This document shows positions 41,901-53,900 of a stretch of 64,000 bases of DNA, piece by piece. The stretch's first letter is position 1. Every line of letters begins with the position of its first letter. The stretch is taken from NCBI GenBank assembly GCA_036874045.1, contig CM072336.1, forward strand, positions 28,471,501 through 28,535,500, given 5' to 3'. The position numbers and the translations under genes were made by a program. The notes under the pieces were generated by a model. It saw nothing but the letters and a program-made list of their open reading frames with translations. It searched no databases and was not told where the DNA came from. This DNA comes from Cymodocea nodosa. Taxonomy: Eukaryota > Streptophyta > Magnoliopsida > Alismatales > Cymodoceaceae.

Positions 41901-44900
41901 AGCTCATCAAATTTGAAGGCAGAGACAAGGGGGAGAGGACTGAAGAAGAGAAGATTTCTCACCAATTTTTAGGTTTTCCTCTCTTGTGGATCAACCAAAA
42001 AAGGGAGCAGGTCTGCAACTTTTGACGAGAGTGTGGTGTTTTAACCAAACGATCTCCTTAAAGAACTGGTGCATGCTGCTAAAATTCAGACCCCCCTCCC
42101 CATTGAATGACAAGTGGCAGTAGGGAAGCCCATACTGTGTGGCTGACTTTGCACAAGAAGAACAGATGGTCAATGTTTTCCTCTTCCTCATTGCAATAAC
42201 TGCAAGAATCATCTGCAGTAGGTACCCATTTATGCCAATATTTCTTTGTAATGAACCTTCCTTTACATAAAAGCCACGTGAAGGCTCAAACCTTATGAGG
42301 TGTCTTTGCCTTCCACACCATGGAATAGAAATCCCACTTCATGTCCTTGCATGCCAACAGCTCTAAATAGCACCTCTTCACTGCAAACAGCCCAACCTTG
42401 TCCCCATGCCAAACAAGCCTGTCAATGGAGCTTGAAGCCATGGGTGCCTCCTGTGACACTTGCATAAGTGCAGATACTTGTTGGATTTCATTGTCTTTGA
42501 GATTTCTGTTCATTAAACACCCCTATATCAGATACCTTCCCCTGTTGGACTCCAGACAATGAGAAAATGATGGGAAAACCATCCTTAAGACAGGTATCTC
42601 CAATCCATCTATCCAGCCAAGAAGATATTCTATGCCCGTTCATCAGTTTGAAAGAAGTCAAGGTGTCAAAGTTGGGACATAATTTGGTGATAGTGGCCCA
42701 GAAAGGAGAACCCATCAGAGTGTAATGTTGCCAACCATCGTATTTGATCCTTACAATAGAGGACCACATTGCATCCTGTTCATTCTCCAACCTCCACCAC
42801 CATTTTAATAATAATGCCATATTAAACTACTTTAGATGCTTGAGATCCAACCCACCAGCTGGCCAGCATGATAGGCTTGCACACATTCTCCCATTAATTC
42901 AAAACTTTTCATAATATTCCTTGATTTAATGCAAATTAAAATTAAATGTAGGATTTCTGGAAGTACCATGTTTTACAATTCTAATATGCCAAACAAGTTT
43001 CACAAACAAAGCGCATGGGTCCCATCATCATTTCATTGCAACACAACTAAATCTTGGCTCTTCCACCTTCATTTGGCACATGGGTTTTGAGACTTTCTGA
43101 CCATAGTTCGATAGGAATACAAACATTGTGCATACTGATTTTCATTTAACGTACCAATAAATGATCATCTATGGAAGTTGCCAACATCCCAAAGATGCAT
43201 GAGCGGTAGATACCATATTCAGAACAAACAGCACCTAGTCTACTTGTCATATTTTATAAACTACCAATAGAACTGTTGCCAAATTCAAAACATCAGTGTC
43301 TATTAATAAAACATCAAAACATACTATCAATGTCAATTCCCAGAAAAATCTTGAAGTTATTAGGATGGATATAAGGTAAAACCAGGTAAGCAGTGAATGA
43401 AAATATAACACATTTATATTATTCATACATTGATAAATAAGACCATCACAATTTCACTCACCAGATGCATTAAAAATTGACAAAGTATCAGACTGCAAAA
43501 CACAGAGAAAAGCTTCTGATATGGTATACATTCGACACCAGCAAACCTGTAAATGATCAGTTGCAATTATACAATTAATGGAAGAAAAATATCCCCAGTA
43601 TAGAAGATCTCCCAAAACACAAAATATCAGACAGAGCATAGTACAAACAGAAAAATTTTATTACAAAAAGTTAAATCTACTTGATTAACTTTTTATATGG
43701 GAAATATCCTTCAGATTAATTGTCCATTGACAAATGTCATGTATGAGCTTTCAGATTAATTTTTCAAAAACAAACCATCTCACTTCTAATATCAGGGTAT
43801 ATCAAAACAAACCGAATGTATTAGCTTAAGATGTGATAATGTGAATGGTATTCAATCTCATTAATCAGAATCTTTGCTGAAAAAGATCTGCAAGATACTT
43901 CTAATTAAAAATAAGTCAAACATATGAAATTTTGTTTAAAGAAAATGATAAGTTGATTTTTATCAATGATAATAAACATCATCTAATATACAAAATATGA
44001 CTATAAAATAGATGCAGCAAATTAAAAGTAATAAAGAAAAAATAAGTTATATCCAGTATCACAAGAACTCAGATAAGGCATTCAATAAATATTTTATATC
44101 ATACACCACTGAGTAGCCCCCACAAACTCCATTAGAACAACCAAAACCCCAATCCTCGTATTGAGGTTAGACACATGAATCTTTTCTTTCCATTCATTCT
44201 TATGTATCATTAATCTTCTGTTAAATTACGTGATTCTGAACTTTTTCACTATTTCTAACCAAGGCATTTTTAGTCTTCCTCTACCTTTTTAAATTTCACC
44301 TAAATTAATTATTTCTCTTCCTTACAATGCATTTATAGGACTTACATGGATATGACTAAACAATCTAGGATGTTTTTGCTTATTTTACTCTTAATAGGTG
44401 CAACTCCCACCATATTTCACATGAAAACTTTCTTACGTCTTCAACTATTAACACTCACCTATTTTAACATTCTTACTTCTGTGATAAACAACAAAATTGG
44501 AGGAATAGGAGACTTCAAGAGACCAAATGCAGGCATCATTTCCTTCCCTCCAACAAAGGTGATATGAATGGAGGGTTGCTGGTGACCAAAGATTGATTCA
44601 GCCATCAACTACTAGTAAGTCTTAGTGGTTGTAGAGAACAACCAATGGAATCCAACAGCTACAAGAAGAAACATGGCAGTGTTGGGTGTGTGAGAATACA
44701 AGAAATAAGTGAAAGTTGATGATTTTACTACGATAACATAAGGTCTCTATTTATAAAAACTACAAAGAGTAGATACATGTATAATAATCAATATAGAACT
44801 AAACCAGCACATAACACTACTTGAAATCCATATAAGGATCCATTTATTCATAGACTCTAACAATCCCCCCTAAGCTGAAGCATCCAATTTGCAACAAACT

Positions 44901-47900
44901 CATAAATAAATAATTTATAACAAACTAAACAAGGAAATATATAACAAACAACGACTAACCAAAAGTACCAGCAACACTATGCAAGCAAGAAAATTGGTCA
45001 AACTCTAGTTAATCACATTTTAACAAGTGTAAACAGTAATATATTGTTGACATCATTAAACTTAGTTAACATATGAATATCTACACATACTAAGAAGCTA
45101 GTTCATTGTTGATATCACTAGACTCAATCAACTTATGAATACTTACGCATGCTAAAAGGCTTACACACATACTCCTACAAATATTAATACTTTGACGAAA
45201 CAACATTGCTATAATGTTGACACTCACACAAGAAGAGTATAACTAATTTAATTAGGCATTGATAATGAAGTATTAAACACTCTTTTTCTATCTTGTTTTT
45301 CTCTCCTTTTTCTTTTTCTTTTTTTATGGCTTCCATCATTTTCTTAAACATATTTTTTTGTCATTTTTTTCTCTTCTCTCTTCCCCTCCCTTTTCTCTCT
45401 CTTTTTTTCTTTAAATTTTTTTTTTTTTCTTCTTCTTTTTCCTTCCTCTCTCCCTTCACCATTATTTTTCAATCTCACATGCATCTCTCCTCGTATCCCA
45501 CACTTCCCCTTCCTCTTCTTTGTTTCTCCTCTCCTTACCTAAAAACCCTAATGATTTATAGTGATGGTTACACACAAAGTCCTCTGAATAAGGCAACAAT
45601 TATGTCTAAAGATAGCAGCAATGCCGCCTAGAGGTGCTCAAATACAATGGTGATGAGGAGGAAATTTGGGAAATAGAAATAGGTGATGCAATGGCCAACA
45701 ACAACGAAAAAAATTGAGTAAACAATAGGCATGTGCAAGACATGAGAGGAAGGGCATGGAGCATAATGAGAGAGGGTTGCAAAACCCTGTTGATGGCAAC
45801 AAGAGATAGGGTTGGGTAGGAGAGAAGGTAGTCAAGAGCTAATGGCAAGAAAGGAATCCAGAAATAGAAGAAAGAGGCAGTGAAGGTCAACAAAAGCAAA
45901 GAACTAGGGCAAGGTCACCTATGACAGTGGAGAGCAAGAAAGGTGGTGTTGTTGCAACAACACAACTATAGTGGCGGAGGGCAAGGAAGACATGGTAGTT
46001 GTGATGATGGGAGGCAAGGAGTGGGCCAACAGCAATGATGGTTGGGTGGAGGGTGGTAGGTAGGGTTTCTCTCCTTCTTACTTAAGTTTTCACATTTTAG
46101 ACTCCCAAAACCTAAGCACTAATACCATATTGGAATACAAGAGATAAATGGAAGTTGTTGATTTCACGAAAATAACATAAGTCTCTATTTATAAAGGCAA
46201 GCATGGACAAATACATGATAACCAATGTGATATTAAACTCACTTACAACACATAACACTACTTATAATTTGTGTAGAAATTCATTTATTCATAGACTCTA
46301 ACAAGATGCAGCAACTGTAAGTGAAGCCTAATGTCTAATGTGTTGTGAGATGGGCCATTGGAGCAAAAGTTGCAAATAATAGTTGGGTGCGTCATCAGTA
46401 CATTGGAATTGATTACAAGGAGATAGTTTGTAGGACCCAAAGTAAGAGATGAACCAAGGATCTGTGCTAGCAGAAGGCACAACCGATCTCAAAATCAAGA
46501 ATCCCTACAACTATTGGGATTAGAGTGGGCTCCTTTTACTGAAACAACCCCATTGAAAGATGGTCTGTAATCCTTTCGATCCCCTTCCTCAAATTAAGCT
46601 ATCAAAGTTGGGAAGCCCAAAAAAGAGAATTAATGGTCATATCCTTAGAAAATCAAGAAATGCACTAGTTTGGAGAGGAGAATTAATTAATGTAGAAGAA
46701 ATTAAAAGTAAAGGTAGATTTAAAATTATTTGGTAAGAAATTATAACAAAAGATTTAAATTTATATATTTTTAACTGAAAACTTGGCAATAAATAGAAAT
46801 ATTTCGAAGAAAAGATGAGATCAACCCCACAAAGTGGGATTATGATTCAGATTATTGTTGTTATTTAATTCAGAAGCCTGAAAATAATGAAAGAGAAGTT
46901 GGTTTCTACCATGGTGGTGGTGGTGGTGATCTAGACAGGGGAGGTGGATTGGCCTAAACTTCACAATTGGTCCCACTCAAGGTGGTGAGGGGAAGGCCTA
47001 AACAAAGCCTTGCCAATTGATGATCGTTTGTTAAATGAAGTAGATGAAAAGGACCTAGGATTGTCATTACTTTTTGATGAATTTAAGCAAAGGGTATCTG
47101 GTAGGGAAGTTCCTTTGGTTTTGGAAGACTCCAATCAAGATTTTAATCCTACACTTCATGCTATAAAGCTTGGGCATGATTCTTTTATGGATTTGGAAGA
47201 ATTTTGTGGATCTGAAAAAGGAACTAGAAATATAGATAACTACATCACTCTTATTTATTTGGAAAAATGATCTCAGGCTTTCTTCCACTAGAATATTACT
47301 CCATTTACTGTTTCTTGTCCATCTTATTCTATTTTACAAGATGTTTCAAAGGATAATGTCATGTGTAGGGTGAAATAAAAGTTTTGTGAGAAGGGTGGAG
47401 TCAGAGTGGAGTAGAGGGCGTTAAGGTGGGACCCATTGAAGGGGATGGGTGTGGTGATGGTGGGAGTTCACATTCGACGAAGAGAAAGTGTATTTTACAA
47501 GGGTGGTGATTCAACAACTTCTGAATGAAGCCAATTCACATGGAGTCTCTATATGGTCAGACCACTATTTTAGAGATGTGGTAGAAAAAATTGGATTGCA
47601 TCTTGACAATAACATAACTTATATTAAAAAAGGAATTGTTTAAGTTTTCTTAAGACCTATGTGCTAGGCAGTGATGTTTGTATGAGGTGCAATCAAACTT
47701 GGGGTTCTACCCTTCTCACTATGAAAATCATATTCTAAAACATCAAGGGTGTTGGGCACTATAAGAAGCATAGATTGGTTAGGTAGACATTCAAGTCCAA
47801 GGCAGAGATTCTTTGTTTGTAGAAAACTAAATTATGAAATGTAAACCTCATTTTGGCTCAGTCGATTAGTGAAACGCAAATTTCAAGTTCCTGTTCAAAA

Positions 47901-50900
47901 GATGTCATTGGCATAATTGGAGGTATTATCACTATAAGGCACTTTTCATTGATATTCATTAACTAAGAGATTCTAACTCTAGGGGTTTTCGTGAGCTTAA
48001 AAAATAAATGATCAGATATGGAATGGTAGATAATGAATGTCTATGGACCTTGGAAGCAAAGTAGGAAGCATGCAATGCAGGATGACTTATGCAAGGAAGT
48101 TCAGTATGGCCACCATTGATTGGTAGTGGGAAGAGACTGTAATATAATTGGATTCTCATCTAACAGGAGAACTAATACAAGAATTACCACAAGAATGCAT
48201 GAGTTCAATAACATCCTTAGAGATTTGGAGTGGGTTGATTTGCCTGTACACAGTGCTCAATTTACTTGGTCAATATGTGAGCTAAACCATTCATGTCTCA
48301 TATTGGTAGGGCACTTGTTGGGTCAAATTGGGATCAATTATGCCCATACTATTCAGTTTCAAGCTTGTTCAAAATCACTCTAGATTATGCCTTGCTTCTC
48401 CCATCAGTAGATGACCCAACTGATTGGGGACCAAGGTCCTTTCACTTCAAAGCCTTTTGGTTGGAAACTGAAGCATTTGGATAGAAAATATCAAGATAGT
48501 AGCTATAGATCAAGGATCCAATATCTCTAATTTTTCCTCCAGAATAAGGATACACCAGACAATTTTGTGCCAAACTCAACGTACTGAAACATCACTTAAA
48601 GTAGTGGAAATCACAAGAATTAGGCAATTGGGATGTGCAATCATCATAGCCAAGCAATTTAATTATAAATCTTTATAGGAAAGAAGAATTAGGAGAAATA
48701 AATAAGCTCTCAAATAAAATCTAGAAAATTGGTTGGACAAGGAAGAAATTGCTTAAAGACAAACTTCTAGAGCCCTATGGCATAAGGAAAACGACAAAAA
48801 TACCAAATTTTTCCACAAGATTGCCTCCCAATGAAAGTGAATAAACCAGTTGCATTCTATTTCCATCTCAAGTCATTGTTTCACAAATAAATAGAATGCT
48901 TGCAGTCAAAGAACTTTTATGTAGAGCACTTGAGCAAGGGGAGCTTTTTCTTTGATTTATAAAACCTTAATTTTCAATAGATCTTGAGAGAATAGGCTAA
49001 TGAATTGGAGGCCAATTACTCAAAAGATGAAGTAAGACAAGCTATTTTCTCTATGGTTGGTGACAAGGCACTTGGACTTGATTAAAGAGGACATTATGTT
49101 GATTATGCTAAGCTTTCATCAAGATAAGGGTGATTTAAGATGGGTTCATAAAACTTTCATTACACTCATTCTTAAGGAGGTGGACACATTGGATATTGGT
49201 GACTTAAGGTTTCCTTTTTATCTAGTTTGTTTTCCTAGCCTTTTTGTCTCAAGTGTTTCTTCGAGTCTAGTGGATTTCCTTTTTGAAGACTAATAGGTTT
49301 CTAATCTTTAAGGGGAGGTTTGTGCCACCTATAATTTAAGGAATTAAAAAATTAGAAATAAATTCTCAACATTCTGGTGTTTGTATCATCCTGAAAAGTT
49401 AAAAATTTATTCCAACTTTCTAAAGTATAAAAGCCAACATATTTCTAGCTTTCAAACTTCATCCGATCTAAAAGTTCTGAAAAATAAACTCTTGACCCTC
49501 TCCTCTCCACACTCCACTCCTCTCTGCGCCTTGCTCCTCTCCGCACTAGGGAAGAATCTACTCCTCTCCATGCCAAGTTTCCACTCCTCTCTGCACCAAG
49601 GAAGAAGTTTTTGCTCCTCTTTGCGCCAAGGAAGAAGTTTCCACTCATCTCCACGCCAACCCCCCAAGGAAGAAGTCTCAACTCCTCCCACACACCAACC
49701 CCCCATCTCCCCTACCACATCTATCGAACTCATCTGACACACGATGCAATACTTTACCGACAAATCTCCTCCTTCTCCAACCATCCTCACCTCTGAATCT
49801 CCTCCAATCGCACAACTCTGACATCCTACGATGGAAAAGTGCAATGTGTGCTAGCCTACGAGATTGATCATTGGTCGACGAGGCTTCCCGAATTGGTGAC
49901 TATGTGGTAATTGTGGTGTGCCCCATTTGACAATACAACTTTTATAAGTTTTATACTTTACATTGTTAGTTCTTACAAGAATTATATGGTATTACAGTTG
50001 GTTTGATTTAATTAAATTTTTTATCATTGTTTAGTGACATATGTAGTTGTTTATTTGAAGGAACCAGTCACACAATAGTTTGAATGGTCCTGTTCTACAT
50101 ACTTTATCTAGGATTCTACAATAGTGAATGCAATATTGTCAACTGAAAATTCATAAGATGTTTTAGGCTAGAATTTCATAATGTGTCATGTCTGGAATAG
50201 AGGATGTTTTAGCCTAGAATCATTATTATTAGACTTTTATAATGTTTCACTATGTAAATCTTTTGCTGGAGTTCTATGTAATAAAGGATGATGAACTGGT
50301 AATATAGGATTGATTATTTCAGGATGTTGAATTATAAAACAAAGGATGAAGAATCACAATCAATTAAAGGCCTTTTCTTTTAGAAACACACTAATCTTAT
50401 GACAAAAAATTATTTAGTTTATAATTTTATTAACTAAATATGTTCTCAATATGTTCTGATTGATGTTTTGAAAGTTTAATACTAACCCATTAGCATAATG
50501 CTTCATAATTTACCAATGCTTGTCATCAATCCAATTTTTATGTTTTTGACTTAAACCGTTGACTTATAATGGTATCTATTTTCATGTATTCAACAAAATG
50601 GTTTAGACATTGGAAGATGTTGGAAGTTGTGTCATTAATTCTTAAAATATAATATATACGATTCAAATCATGCTATCCTAAAATTAAATGCCAACATTCT
50701 CTAATGCTACTTTTGCTTTATTTGAATGTAGACTTCATTTTCTATTTGGGTTACGTAGAAATGTATTATTCCTTGGAAATTTGTCACATGTTTTATGAAT
50801 TATTACTCAATTGTTTAACTCGAATGTTTTTAGTGAAGTACTTATGGAAAATTCTGACACCAACAAGAAACTTGAACAAAACTATGTCAATTGGAATAGT

Positions 50901-53900
50901 TAGAACGATGAAATATTTTTAAATATATTATGCGAATTTTTGAATGAAGGGAACGAGAATACTCATGATGCAAAAGTTAAACTAGAGACATGGAAGAAAG
51001 TAATTAAAAGATACAACAAGTAAACAAGATGTAGTATTAAGAAGAAAAATATTGATAGTCGAATAATGATTTGACAAGTTATGTACAAGAACTACACTTT
51101 AATATTAAATCAAAGTGAATGGAGGTGAAATTATGTCAATGGTCATACAAATATCTCAAAGGACGTACGGAAAGAATTTATTAAGGTAAAATTTACACCA
51201 TTTCTATTTATTTCTCAATACATATATCAATAATTTAATCTTCTTCTTTTTTTGATTAGGTACATCCAAAGTGCAATTCATGTAAGAGTAAAGCATGTCC
51301 CATTTACCCTCAATTTGAAACACTTTTTCAGACGAACACAACATCAGGAAGAGATGCTATCCATTCAAATGAACCTATACATGATGCTTCTTTTGGGAAT
51401 CATATGGATAAAGACGCCCAAATTTTCACACAGGAACCTCTTAGTCAATCTTTTATCAATGGGTGTCAATACAAGTAGTGAGTTTTCCAAGCCAAAAAAA
51501 CGTCCAAGACCACATACAAAATCACATGCACTTATATGTAATGCTATAAAAAAAGTTACAGGAACACTTGAATCTTTTACTGAGAAAATAAATCAAATAG
51601 GTGAAAAACGAAATGCAATTATAAGAGAGACATTGAAACTTGAATCACATAACATCACACTTGAAACACATAAAATGGATTCTCACAAGCAAGAAATGAA
51701 GGTCGTAATGGATGAACTTCTATTTATTCCAGAAATTAATATAGAGGAGAGATTCAAAATCTTAGAGATTTTGAAGGATAGAGAGAATAAACAATTTTTG
51801 TGTATGCAAGAAGAGATGAAAGTTGAATAGTTAAAATATAAATTACAGTGATATATAATGAACTTTTTATTTTGAATATAGATGTTATTGTATTGTTTTG
51901 TTGAATGTTATGTAATGATGGATATTATTTTGTTATGAACATGTGAAACTTTTTTCAAGATGAATGTTATTATTATGAAAAATATTTTTTATTAAAATTT
52001 ATCTTTACATAATACTTATACTTGATGTTTATCATACAGGGATTAGAACATTTCAAACATATCTTCATCCTCCAATTTACAACGTTTGAAGATGTTATTG
52101 GAAGAGGAAGATGAAATGATCACAAATGTTGTCATCATGATAGTGACTACTTTGTTACTTTCCCTAACAACATATTAAAGTAGTACTTTAAGAAATACTA
52201 AAAGAATTTATAGTAACGAAGGTGCAGAGTATATAACAAGATTATTAGATTCATTGTTGTCTAATCAAGTTTACAACTACAAAAAAATATATCGAATGAG
52301 TTAATATGTTTTCATCAAATTGTCAACTTTATCAAGGAATAAAGGAATTGAGTCTAATGGTAGATATGTCATAGTAGAAGAGAAATTTGCAATGTTACTT
52401 GTAATAGTTGGGTAGAATCAAAGATATGAAGTAATACAAAAGCATTTTCATCATTCTACTTGGACTGTTAATATTTATTTCAATGAAATTCTAAATGCAA
52501 TAATACAATTGATTGACATCTTCATAGCAAAGTCATCTGCATCAACACCAGAAAGGATTCATAATGATCCTATTATTTTTCCTTATTTCATGGTAAAATT
52601 ACTCTTTTGATAGAATTATAGATGTATTTTCAATACAAACTTCTTTTTATTTAAACTTATTTATATTTGTAAGATTGTATTGAAGCTATTAATGGGATAC
52701 ATGTAAAAGCAACAATTATAAGAGAGGAAAATGCTATATTTAAAAATAAAAAAGGTGAATTATCACAAAATATTATGGTAACTTGCAATTTTGATATGAA
52801 ATTTATTTATATTATAAGTGGATGGGAATGTTTGGCATCTGATGCACGTGTACTTCAAGATGCAATCAATCAACCAAATGGTCTTCAAGTTCCACCAGAT
52901 ACTATTTTTAGCAAATATAATGGCATTATTCTTACATGATAATTAAATTAGATAAGAACGGTTTTTGATAGCTTTGATTTAAATCTTATTTGAAGGAAAA
53001 TTCTATTTAGTTGAAGTTGTTCATCCAAATCAACCAGAATTTCTTACTCTATTTTGAGATGTACATTATCACTTAAATAATTATGTTGTTGATCAACTTC
53101 TAAATAATGCAATCAAAAATTTTAATTATAGGCATTCACAATTACAGACAATTAGAGAATGCACATTTAAAGTGGTGAAACATCGATTTTCAATTTTACG
53201 AGGTTATATGTAATTTCCTTATAAAATACAAGTTAAGATTATTCAAACATGTTCCTTTCATCATAATTTTATTCGTAAGGCAAATAAAATAGATCTATTT
53301 GAAGATATTGAAGATGAAGTAGAAAGAGTTGAAGACCACAATCAAGAAATGGAATTTCCAACACATTTTGAAAATGATAAAAAACTACATATTGCTGGTA
53401 GTAGTCAAGAACAAAGAAAAATAATAGTAGATCAAATGTGTGCAACAATGTCTCAATCTATGTGTAATCGTCGTTATTAAATCATGAACCATGTTTTGTA
53501 TTTTCTTCATTTAAAAGTTTATTGTGGAATATTTGTAACGATGGAAGATATGACTTTACATTTTGTTCTTATAATTTACTTCTATTTCATTGTTGTATTT
53601 CAATATTTTTTATTTATGCTTTTTAAGAATTATAATCATAAATAATTACGATATATATTTTATGATTATTAAAATATATAAAGTCAAATTAATTTATTTT
53701 AATTTCAAATATGTATTATAAGTAAATTAAGAAAAAAAATTTCATAAACTATATAATTTTCCTAACTTTTTGTCGATAACGCAAACACCTTCAAATTTTA
53801 CTTTCCGACTTTCTAATTCCTAACTTTTCTAATTTTTTGTTTTCTGATTTTTTTTAACTTTCACAGTGGCACAAACAAGCCTTAAGTCTAATGGATTTCT

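Larger units (their letters stand above)
49312..53882 (+). mobile_element. PIF/Harbinger DNA transposon, 4.6 kb, inactive
   Basis: Ends GGGGAGGTTTGTGCCAC and (complement) AGGCTTGTTTGTGCCAC match at 13 of 17, with target duplication TAA (49309-49311, 53883-53885; TTA is equally possible because both sides read TTAA). Carries the family's two genes, both decayed: a Myb/SANT-like protein (50.9-51.8 kb) and a DDE transposase (52.08-53.48 kb). It inserted near the 3' end of a LINE in APC1 intron 2, antisense to APC1. Confidence 0.85.

Noticed and set aside
41691-42025. Overlapping plus-strand frames of 93 and 102 codons
   Set aside because: Antisense to a LINE; no recognisable domain.
45293-45899. 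Open frames rich in Phe/Ser/Leu on both strands
   Set aside because: Products of a pyrimidine tract and composition inside the small LTR element.
51252-51830. 192-residue open frame as a host gene
   Set aside because: It lies between Harbinger ends and beside a Harbinger transposase, and has the layout of the partner protein.
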